The position numbers and the translations under genes are program-made. Below are positions 39,501 through 48,079 of a DNA stretch of 64,000 nucleotides, piece by piece. The DNA lies in assembly GCA_947172415.1 (NCBI GenBank), contig OX359190.1, positions 8,246,001-8,310,000 of the forward strand. The letters run 5' to 3'. Source of the DNA: Chondrosia reniformis (lineage: Eukaryota > Porifera > Demospongiae > Chondrillida > Chondrillidae). Each line of letters opens with the position of its first letter. The stretch's first letter is position 1. The notes below the pieces were generated by a model that saw nothing but the letters and a program-made list of their open reading frames with translations, made no database searches and was not told the DNA's origin.

Positions 39501-41801
39501 GGCCTGTGGCAGCCCTAAAAACAGTTTCTATAAAATTGGTAGTATTTATTCTGTAGTACTAATTGTATGTTGTATTATTGGTAACTGTAGTTCCCTTTGA
39601 GACGTGCATGCTGTATCTGTGGAGGTCGCAAAGGTCAGCCAACCAAATGTGCAACATGTCCCAGAGCATTCCACCGCAAGTGTCTCCCAGCTTCATCTCC
39701 AAAAGGGCCAAAGAATGACTCTCTTAAGTGTCCTCATTGTGCAAAGGTGAGTTTTATTGGAATAGTAGCAGCTTTAAATACATATCTTGCGAATTTATTT
39801 TTATGTTTGACTGGATTAACCTAGGATTCCCATTCTATAACAACGTTAATGAAATTCAGTGTGTTTCAACTGGTTACATACATACATACATATATACTTT
39901 TTACAGTATATATTTTGGCTGTTTGTCAATGTTATGCTTTATTCTGTGAAACAAGGCCAGTAGGACTCATTTGGGTTTATTATGAAATTTAAGGTTAAAT
40001 ATCTGACACACAATTAAATTATGTACGTAGCTCTAGAAGTTAATCAACCTTGTAGAAAGTTAATCATTATGATTAAGAAAATATTTTGAGCTATCAGCAG
40101 CACTTCTTCAAGCAAAGGATTTATCCTTTGTTGGAAAGCATTGCTATTGCAGAAACTATTTACTTTATTAAAGTATGTATATAAATACTATACTGTTAAA
40201 GTACATATATAAATACTATACAAAAGTACATATATAAATACTATACAAAAGTACGTATATAAATACTATACAAAAGTACGTATATATACTATAAAAAGTA
40301 CGTATATAAATACTATACAAAAGTACGTAATATATATAAATACTATACAAAAGTACGTATATAAATACTATACAAAAGTACGTATATAAATACTATACAA
40401 AAGTACGTATATAATGTGATTGTGTTGTGTTTCTTGTTTTTAAAAGACAAAAAGGAAGACTCGCAGCAATAGTCCACAATGTAGTGGTTTGGCAGCAAGG
40501 CTCACCAGTGATGATCTGTTCCTCTGCAGATCTGTATTAAGGGATCTGGAGAAGTGTGCGGATGCTGCACCCTTCAAGTATCCTGTCAACAGGAAACAAG
40601 TAAGCTAATGGTCACACATCATATGAATAATCTAATACACCATTTTCCTACATGCTATGCCTACCTTTAATAAATTAAAAAGCCTATAGGGAACTAAACC
40701 TGGAGAGCTTTTGATGAAGGTACAGGAGTCTTTCCTTTTGCTCCATTGGGCCAGACAGCTGTTTTTAGGAATTCCACCCTTCATCAGTGATCCTGGGAAT
40801 CTTTGTCTTTTTCTTGATCTCTGTGAATCCTCACATGTCAGTGATGTGACTTAAGCATATATGAATATATGTACTGTATATGCATGACTTGATTGTAGTT
40901 TCCAGAGTACTATGATGTCATCAAGCAACCTATGGACTTTCAAACTATCAAATCAAAACTTCGTGAGCAAAAGTTAGTGATCTAAGTACCATATACATAT
41001 ACAGTGAACTCCCTGAACACCCTTTAATCCAGCCAACTATCTTGGTTAGTAAGGTGTCCATTTAACCTATGGTACACATATGGCAGAGGTGTTACAGTAC
41101 TCAGTGTGCGTAGTTGTCTATTACCGTCTATTACCGTACAGGCATTTTCAAAAAATACACAAATAAATGAGTAAAACGTATTTCCTTCATCAATGTGATT
41201 GTATCTGCTTTTAGATGGAATGCATATGATAATTAACCTAACCACAACTGTTTGAGTACAGTACACATATATGTGTAAATGATATTGTAGGTATACAACT
41301 AAAGAAGAATTTGCAGATGATGTTCGCCTAATATTCAGAAATTGTGACTATTTTAATGAAGACAGTTCACCAGTAAGTTGACCCCTTACAAACTGTTTGT
41401 GTGTAACAACCACTGTCTATAGCCGGAAAATTTAACAGCATTTAAATTTGACAGTTTGGCTTCAAACTGCATCGGTTTGGGCAGAATTTGACAGTGTTGC
41501 AGCTCAAGTTTGTGACATCATCCAGATCAACAATAGTCGTATACGCTGCCGCTTGGACTGGTTATTATAGTAGCCAGTTGACAGATTTAGGTTTGGCGGT
41601 TGTAGGTATGGCATTTATCCACAAGACCGCCAAACTGTCAAATTAAAATCCACTCCAAAGTTTCCCACTATATGATACAGTATATACAGAACAGTAGGTT
41701 TTTGTGATTTATAAGCAAATATGTTCCTACATTAGATTGGGAGATCAGGACACAAAATGAGGAGCATATTTGAAACCAAATGGACAGAAGTTGAGAGCTA
41801 A
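18464..41801 (+). CDS. BAZ2: BAZ2A/BAZ2B-like (TIP5-type) chromatin remodeller subunit
   Basis: Exons: 18464-18486 (optional, MEVKYVV) and 18938-18969, or start at ATG 18939; then 25278-25837, 26751-27325, 27535-27727, 28158-28376, 28978-29424, 30186-30374, 30462-30560, 30886-31083, 31635-31824, 32061-32188, 32595-32824, 33070-33421, 33589-34660, 35021-35314, 35472-35544, 35913-36007, 36583-36758, 37067-37118, 37409-37543, 38223-38362, 38740-38886, 39591-39746, 40447-40599, 40899-40972, 41291-41372, 41736-41801. All phases agree; about 2041 aa from 18939. Domains: AT-hooks ([31 protein letters not shown]), MBD/TAM about 386-455 (GWRRE, PCGRRLR), charged coiled coil, DDT about 870-960, WHIM motifs ([13 protein letters not shown]), PHD about 1817-1865, a second PHD about 1866-1917, bromodomain about 1930-2040. 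In vertebrates this subunit partners SNF2H in NoRC-type remodelling and silencing in the nucleus. The N-terminal exons are inferred from phase only. Confidence 0.9.
19990..20120 (-). repeat. dispersed repeat family A, inverted truncated copy
   Basis: Contains CATTTTTCTTACATGCTACA, ATAGGGAACTTAACC and GAGGATACAAGAGTTTTC. It lies in the long first intron of the BAZ2-like gene. Confidence 0.6.
21330..21535 (-). repeat. dispersed repeat family A, inverted copy
   Basis: Near full-length inverted copy, from ACATGCTACGTCTAATTTAG to CTTGGATCTTTGTG. Confidence 0.7.
22227..22474. repeat. GATA/GGAT microsatellite
   Basis: About 250 bp of mixed GATA and GGAT tetranucleotides. One reading frame of it encodes a Ser/Ile/Tyr/Pro-only ORF with no biological meaning. 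It lies within BAZ2 intron 1. Confidence 0.95.
23466..23530 (-). repeat. pogo/Tigger-like terminal repeat remnant
   Basis: On the minus strand it begins TACAGTAGAACGTCGATTAT and repeats ATTATCCGAA about three times. This resembles the CAGTAGAACCTCGATTATCC-type ends seen in pogo-superfamily elements. No second arm was found nearby, so it is a solo end or remnant. Confidence 0.35.
24526..24693. repeat. 24-bp minisatellite, 7 copies
   Basis: Unit AAATGTTGCACAAGACAATC plus CTTC, seven tandem copies with two visible variants. The unit is a multiple of 3 and therefore keeps long but meaningless ORFs open on both strands. It abuts a different array directly. Confidence 0.95.
24693..24912. repeat. 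22-bp minisatellite, 10 copies
   Basis: Unit CATGCGTACATACTGTTGAT plus GA, ten diverged tandem copies that alternate between CATGCATACATA-type and CATGTGTATGTA-type variants. It starts at the last base of the preceding 24-bp array. Confidence 0.93.
26013..26126. repeat. 19-bp minisatellite, 6 copies
   Basis: Unit CTTCCCTTGGGACATGCCT in six copies, with variation confined to the final CATG position. It lies in the BAZ2 intron after exon 25278-25837. Confidence 0.95.
27815..27930 (+). repeat. dispersed repeat family A, 3' half
   Basis: Begins at GAAAACTCTTGTATCC and continues through AGCTCTCACTAGATTTAG to TAGCATGTTGAAAATGG. It lies in a BAZ2 intron. Confidence 0.65.
32347..32526. mobile_element. 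180-bp MITE with TA-flanked inverted repeats
   Basis: Arms begin TACAATAGAATCTCGTTATA and, read inward from the right end, TACAATGGAATCTCATTATA, extending about 25 bp with 3 mismatches. The outermost TA fits a Tc1/mariner/pogo-type target duplication. There is no coding capacity. It ends 68 bp before a BAZ2 exon (32595), so it supplies part of that intron's 3' end. Confidence 0.7.
35539..35854. repeat. 21-bp array duplicating a 5' splice site, 15 copies
   Basis: The unit TCCCAGGTAAGGTGGGGTGT (20-22 bp) repeats 15 times. The first copy is the real exon-intron boundary of BAZ2 exon 35472-35544 (CCCAG/GTAAGG). Fourteen copies keep GTAAGG and one has GTGAGG. In the exon's frame, reading past the first donor gives CCC AGG TAA, an immediate stop. 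Confidence 0.95.
37171..37302. repeat. 132-bp foldback (imperfect hairpin)
   Basis: Two arms of about 60 bp (TTGAGATGGTTCATCTATGG and its diverged reverse complement CCAAAGATGAACCATCTCAA) flank a short loop. It lies in a BAZ2 intron. A single diverged arm recurs at about 38400-38500. It is most likely a foldback MITE. Confidence 0.6.
37660..37965. repeat. two family A copies in inverted orientation
   Basis: A plus-oriented copy (about 37660-37850) meets a minus-oriented copy (about 37820-37965) tail to tail, so transcript from this intron could fold back on itself. Confidence 0.6.
39150..39545. repeat. dispersed repeat family D, copy 1
   Basis: Shares several blocks in the same order with 61840-62220, including TGTATTGACATAT, ATGAAGCCAT and GCCGAATG/CTGAACGCC-type segments. 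It has no coding capacity. Confidence 0.5.
40165..40415. repeat. 25-bp minisatellite, about 10 copies
   Basis: Unit AAGTACGTATATAAATACTA plus TACAA. It lies in the intron between the second PHD exon and the bromodomain exons of the BAZ2-like gene. Several copies carry the TACGTA word. Confidence 0.9.
40620..40850 (-). repeat. dispersed repeat family A, inverted copy
   Basis: Near full-length copy from CATTTTCCTACATGCTATGC to TCTTGATCTCTGTGAATCC. It is the last clear family A copy in the window. Confidence 0.7.
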
Positions 41802-42506
41802 CTTTCTTTATCTTCAAAGCTAAATTTTTAGTATATTTTCAATGCAATTTATTACACTCTTCATTCATCATTAAACACTATATTTGGGTTTTGACTGAAA
41901 GCTTTACACTGCAGTTTCCCTGTAGTTTATTCATGACCATTCTTGTTTTCATTTGTTAATTTGTTATAATTTGTATTATAATGATTTAGTTGAATAATTG
42001 GTAAGAAATGTGTATGTCTGCAAGTTGTGTTTAAGATCAACTTAATTTGGAATCGCCTCATTTGATTTGATTTATCTATATATATCTAACTGTAAGTAAA
42101 CAAATCAGTGCAACTATATACCACCGTATAGCCGGAAATACATATATATATTGGTGGGAAGAATATTTGTCGATTTAATTTAAATATTGATGGTTACTAT
42201 ACGTATACGTCACAATGGATTAGAGCTAGTGATGGTATGGAGGCAAGACTCTACTGTATAGCGGGAACATTTCGCGAGGTTTAATGTTTGCGATTAAAAC
42301 CGTGAAATGTTTGATTTTGCATGAAATTGCGAAATTTTCCCGGTATGGATCAATTGGAATGAGAGAATATTGAATAGTTGCTATATAAAACAAGTGATGA
42401 ATAAATATATTACTACGTAATGTATGTACGTATAGTTAGACTGTGTAGTAAAGCTATAAAATAATACTAATCCTCTATAATGCAACATCTGTCTTATAAC
42501 GTCTCT

Positions 42507-43966
42507 TTATTCTTTAATTCCTTCTATCTTCTCAAGTTTACAAATCAGATATATTGGCATCTTCACATTCAGCTAAACCAATAAAGTATAATTAATAGAC
42601 CATTTCTATATTTGAAACACGTCATGTACCTCTAATCCAGGAAATCCCCCAAACTAAATTTAGTAAACACGAATAATGTAATGAAAACACGAATAATGTA
42701 ATAATGAAAGGAAATAGATTTACCACATACTATATGAGAATAGAAGATGTATGTAGGAAAATGGTGAGATTAATTCATGCACTGCATCTTAAAAACACTG
42801 AAACATTACACAATACACATTTCCCAGTATACTGCAGACCTTACCTGACATGGTATACATATTCCCGGTGGTCCAGGAGGACCAGGATCTCCCACTTGAA
42901 CAGACATGTCACCCAGAAAGGACAACAGCGGCAACCTTCATGCTACTATAGAAAAACGAAAACTTGTTGAGCAAGATTGTTCATACCGCATGCTGTGTCC
43001 TAGCGCCTTATGGTCGCGTGGTGGACTTTGCTTGATATACAGTGCAAGTTACAAATATACGTATATGTATACAATGTAAATTATATCTTGCACTATTTTG
43101 TGCCTGAAGTGGTCAAACTGGAGTAATGCTGAACGTATTGCGTGCTAACATACCTTGAATCCTGCAACAGTATATTTTCCTAGGCCAACAGTAGCTATGC
43201 TGATGTGCCTAGAAGAATCAAAGGTTGTCCAGTAAGATGAAGCTGGAAAATGGCTGGCACGTTCCTCTAGAACCATCCTCACTTATAATGCATACTGTGA
43301 GAGAATATAAGGTATGAGATACAATATTGAATCATCAGATATAACAAGCACCACTGACTTTATGGTTACCATGGTTACTGCTCTGTCAGGATCCACTTGC
43401 ATGATTTTCTCCTTTCTGCCCATTTTCTTTAACAAACATACACAATTGTTCCCAGTTGGACCATCTGATCTTGTTGACCTTGTTGGGAGAACATCATCAC
43501 AGTAATATTTACCAGTGGACCCAACACTGTTGCAAATAATACAGAAGTAGATGTCATCCTTTAATTGGTAGCTACCAGTCATACTTGCACCTGCAGGGAA
43601 GGAAAACAAATGAATAACATTAAGATACCAATGAATAACATTAAGATACCAATGAATAACATTAAGATACCAATGAATAAACTTAAGGGCTCATTATGTT
43701 ATTCATAGGATTAGTACTTCCTTGTTAAGGTCCTATGGAATGGAGACCTCACAAAACCAGCACTACCCTACCTGAACATGTGATCTCCACTGGCTGGAGA
43801 GACTAAAATGTACTTGTATCATATGCCTACATACTTTCAGCTGTCTTTGTGTAATAGTCCGTTAGTATTCCATGGCAGGTCCAACTAATATATTACAATA
43901 CCAACACTAATCCAAAGGCATATATGTATGACTAGCTAAATACCGGAAGAGCATAAGAACCGCCAT
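42507..43966 (-). CDS. unresolved minus-strand gene or remnant with collagen-like exons
   Basis: A chain of small exons is phase-consistent from ATG 43966: 43966-43944 (MAVLMLF), 43884-43835, 43789-43772, 43590-43370, 43264-43154. The fourth reads TGSYQLKDDIYFCIICN and is Cys-rich. Further down, 42935-42845 encodes GDPGPPGPPG, clearly Gly-X-Y, joining in phase 0 to 42653-42630 (GGFPGLE) and perhaps 42572-42507. The collagen exon does not match the phase of the exon before it, so an exon is missing, a boundary is wrong, or the locus is broken. The product, if real, would be secreted and extracellular-matrix-like; the first exon resembles the start of a signal peptide. The 3' end converges on the BAZ2 3' end. 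No family was recognised. Confidence 0.33.
43609..43680. repeat. 21-bp tandem repeat, 3.4 copies
   Basis: Unit AATGAATAACATTAAGATAC plus C, three exact copies followed by a partial one. It lies in the proposed intron between exons 3 and 4 of the minus-strand gene. Confidence 0.9.
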
Positions 43967-44088
43967 TTTTGAGTGCTACACGCTGAGATCAAAGGGATTA
44001 CCGCCACTGCATGCAATCACAGTTGTGATAGTAGAATATATAGAAATACCAGTGACACTTCAGTTTAGTTTTTCGTTATTCGTTCTCA
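43967..44088. promoter_or_regulatory. possible bidirectional promoter
   Basis: A 122-bp interval separates two diverging candidate first coding exons: MAVLMLF on the minus strand (ATG 43966) and MSK on the plus strand (ATG 44089, donor GTGAGT at 44098). Both exons are short and inferred only from phase, so the promoter call rests on their pairing. Confidence 0.3.
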
Positions 44089-44694
44089 ATGTCCAAAGTG
44101 AGTTTATTTATTTATTCAGTTTCTCGTAGAAGTGGGTGTTACTATATAGACTCACAGTCGCTAACCTTTCACCGGTCGAAATGAGTTCAGTTTAATTTAG
44201 CGAACTACATGTTCTGCCAGTGTATGGAACTCGTTACCAGAAATAGTCCAATTCAGCGAAATAATTAGCCAGGTCTTGTAAACTCAGTCTTTGAAATGCG
44301 TCCAACTCGCCAGGCTGAAAGAGTGGTTATCCTAAGCTGATATTACTCGAGAGTATCACACCTTTAGGGTAGCTTTCAGAGACCCTTTCCCAAAGTCTCT
44401 TTGTTTAGAATACTGCGACACAGTTGGGTTATGCAAAACCTCGCTCAAACTAGCTAGCGAAATGCAACCTTGAAATTCGTATAGGCTACTAAGGAACACT
44501 TTAGAAAGCGAAGTACGCGGCTCATCCATATAGTGGCAGAATGTTTAACTGGTGCACGTTGAGGAGGTTTAGATTTAATAGACTATTAGACAGTAGACGC
44601 TGAAATGACTCTTTACATTCTGTTAAGTTGGACTTTGTACAAACAGACTGTAACTCAAAGGTTTCTTGTAATAAACTGCTACTGAAAACTTACA

Positions 44695-46347
44695 TACCGT
44701 ATTATCTCTAATATAAGCCCAGATCTCTAATGCAAGCCCGTCTCCAATAGAAGCCCACCTTTACGAGTAATCGAAAAAATAGAAACCCAGTCCCCAATAT
44801 GAGCCCACTAACACACTACTTATATATATATATAATACAATCAAGTACTACACAGTGCAAGTTACAAATTTATACACGGATGCAAGTGACTCCCAAGATA
44901 ATCACACTGAGGTATATAATATAATACGGATGCAAATGACTCACAAAATAATCACAATCAGGCATATTAAACGCTACAAGACTTTAGCCACACTGAAATT
45001 CTCAACTGCTGCATACAGAGTAATAGTCTACAGATCATATAAGGTTAAACACATGGCCTTCCAATTACCTTTTCACACCTTAGTATAGACTGAAGATGAT
45101 GCATCTGCATGCCATTATCAGCAAAATTTCCAGTCTCATGCAGGGGGTCTCAGCCAATAATCACTGCAGATTTAACAGGGTTAGAGACATTTTGGTAACT
45201 TGCACACAAGAGACATTGTTTATGAAATAAATTAAAGGCCCCCGGCCTTTATGTCCCTATATAGCAACAATACTGGCTTAAATTTTACATGAACGTATAC
45301 AAATACGCTTTATCTAACCTTCGCTACAACTCGCTTATTCCGTAGCTCCTTCTCGTAGGAGAGCGGCGACTTGTCATAGCCGTACACGAAAGGGATGATC
45401 TTCTTTAGCAACGAGGCGGTGACGTTTTCGCAACGTCACAAGATTCACTAAATGTTTATGGAGTGACATACGAGAGGTGTTGGTGACGCACTAGAGAAAC
45501 ATCATAATACATCATCAGATTGTGCAATCGTAACCTTGAATTATTTATTATTAATTATTTTGTTCATTTAATTAAGCAAAACTTCGCCAGACGTTTCCTA
45601 TGCACATGTACCATGATATATGTTGGTTTCACAGTTATCTGACAAATTGAAAATTTTTATTAATATAACACATGGTTTGAATATAATTTTCCATAGGTTT
45701 TCTATAGTCCTATGGCCTTTTATATGCAGACTTTGTCCTCCGTTTTCTAACAAACGGAGGCCTAAATAAGAAATCCCTTAATTTAAAACGAGTTTTATAC
45801 CTTATACTTTATGATGATACGCCCATTTTGTTTCTACATCCTTTCTTGGAGCCATATATGAATTATTTAATTAATTACATTATTTATATTATTTATTTAT
45901 TTAGATTACCTTAGTATATTGTAACTTGCACTGTATATACATACGGTACCAGCCAGAAAAAACTGAACGATTTCCATAAAGGGACGCCTTTCGCCCGTAC
46001 GTAGTTTAGGTATCAAAGCGAAGGCATTTGTAGTGTAGCGAGACCGAGGCAAGTAGCGAGTATTAACCGAGTATCGATCGAGCTGTTAATGAAGTAAAAG
46101 CGCCGTCCTATCGACTAATCTTGAATGTGCTAGTACGGCTGAACCCGTTTCAGATTGCAACGATTTAATACGTATGAGCCGTGTACACTTTTGATACGGG
46201 TAGGGTATGGACAACCCCAATATGAATTCAAGGGTTGAAAAAATAAAAGCCCAGTCTCTTATACAAACCCAGTCTCCAATAAAAGCCCAGATTCAGAGGG
46301 GTTTGAAAAAATACAAGCCCCGGGTTTATATTAGAGATAATACGGTA
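44695..46347. mobile_element. 1.65-kb non-autonomous DNA transposon with TIRs
   Basis: The left end reads TACCGTATTATCTCTAATAT and continues AAGCCC. The right end is its reverse complement with about one mismatch. Near each end AAGCCC-type words recur several times (AATAGAAGCCC, AATAAAAGCCC). No transposase ORF is visible. It contains a nested inverted repeat at 44852-45934. It would lie in the first intron of the Kelch/Roc-COR gene if the MSK exon is correct. Confidence 0.7.
44852..45934. repeat. nested inverted repeat, ACAGTGCAAGTTACAA family
   Basis: ACAGTGCAAGTTACAA occurs at the left end and its reverse complement TTGTAACTTGCACTGT at the right end. The same 15-16-mer recurs at 43039, 54911 (inverted) and 63335, marking a second TIR family in this region. 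Confidence 0.5.
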
Positions 46348-46419
46348 TCCGTGTGTGCTAATTTATAGAGTTACCAAGCAGACACGCTTCAATCAGTAAA
46401 TGTTTACTATCTCAATTAG

Positions 46420-47280
46420 GTCTTTCGCAGTGACCTCCTCACGGCTGGAGGAGGTGACTTCCTCAAATCCATCGATATCCCGGAAATGTTGAGAAGAACA
46501 TCCTCTGCTAAAGCACTTGCACATCTTCAAAGTGTATTCGTCTATGGAGGCATTGAGGAACAGGTTCAGGTTTACGATGTTAAAAACACTAAATGGTCAA
46601 CACTACCTCGACCTCCTCATTCTGACAGTGGAGCAGCCATCATAGGAAACCAGTTTACTTTAATAGGAGGTAGAGACACTCGTTTCAGAAATATAAACGA
46701 TCTAGTGACATGGACAGGCAAAAAATGGAAAGTACTATATCCTCCAATGCACACCGCCCGATCCTTTCCAGGTGTTCTTGCATTTGAAGACTTAGTAATT
46801 GTGTCTGGAGGAGATGGAGCAGGAGTAGACACAATTGAATTCCTGGATATTACCAAAAGAATATGGATACAGTCGAATCTGAAACTTCCTGCACCATTAT
46901 CACGACACCACATGGCATTGTGTGGTGAATACATTTACATCTACTACTGGAACTACAGGTTGAATGGATATTTTTGGAGAATGAATAAGAAGAATTTTGT
47001 GGCTTCACTTAAAACAAATGATGTACATCACTGGGAAAGGCTCGATAATGCACCAGTGAGGAGTTCACTATTACAATACAGCACCCTACCAGTCTTAGTA
47101 GGTCCAGATGGAATCTTCATTTTCGAGAAGAAGAAGTGGACACGAATTAGTAAAGAAACGTCTTATCACTACAATTGTACGGCTTCCCTCAACGGAACAA
47201 CATTTCTCACATTTGGAGGACGTAGAGGATTATTAGGACAATATCAGACAAGAGCTGTACAGTACGATATTGCAGTTAAG
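46420..47280 (+). CDS. Kelch-repeat module (likely N-terminal part of the Roc-COR protein)
   Basis: One long exon, starting at acceptor AATTAG (46420) or CGCAG (46431) and ending at donor GTTAGT after 47280, phase 0. In-frame residues upstream of ATG 46486 (VFRSDLLTAGGGDF) suggest the exon is not the first; a candidate start exon is ATGTCCAAA at 44089-44097. It carries several beta-propeller blades with the Kelch diglycine pattern (FVYGG, TLIGG, VIVSGG, LTFGG), followed by VYD..W or similar. Kelch propellers bind partner proteins. Three outcomes are open at its 3' end: splice to 48086 in phase 0, making a fusion with the Roc-COR protein; splice to an exon at about 47661 ending SHLD-stop; or read through to a stop at 47296-47298. 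AATAAA at 47894 would suit the second. Confidence 0.72.
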
Positions 47281-48079
47281 GTTAGTAAACTTTTTTAAGT
47301 ATTACAAGTTTTGTTAACATTTGTTACGCGTTTCGCGTGCACTTTCTCCTTGAAATAGAAACATTAGAAGGTTTTATTTTCTTCATTAGAGTCACTAAAC
47401 TTGTGCGCTCAGTGTACACGAAGTGCATGTCAATGTTAACAAGACTTGTATTGCTTTAATGTTCTCGTACGAGTGTGTCCTACAAACGCTCTCATGAGTT
47501 TAAGTGTTATCTTGTTTCCACTAACGAAGACTGCTAAGTAGAAAGTAGAGGAAAGTGTTTTCTATAGTTGCATAATAATGGATGTATATAACTTCTCAGA
47601 CATATTAAAGTGACTTTAATGAGCTCAAAAACTGTCCTTTAGGTACGTACATACGTAGGTTCCATATCTTGCAAGTCATTTGGATTGAAGTCTTCCAGCT
47701 ATTTCTGTGACAATGGCCTACCTCTGATCGATAGTAAAACTGGCGTCTTTGAATACAGCGAATAACAGATAAGGTTAAACTGATAAAGAAAAGCAATGGT
47801 GGCCACTTCATACACCATTTAGGACACTCTATAGAGGACGTTAAAGTAGTTTCTAGTTGATCACATGTGAATTGTAGCAGGCGTTTGAGGAATAATAAAC
47901 TGATAACCCTTGAATTAGGATAATGAAAAATTGAAAAACTGCTTATTCATAGAATGACTTATTGGTGAGAATAGTCAATGTACTTCAAATACGTTCAGTG
48001 TGTATTACATTGTAAACACATGCATATTACACTCAATCTCAATTGTCTATGATAGTTAGGTATCTCTTCTTGGTATGGC

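Noticed and set aside
46617..46934. Minus-strand ORF opposite the Kelch exon
   Set aside because: A shadow frame of the Kelch coding sequence.
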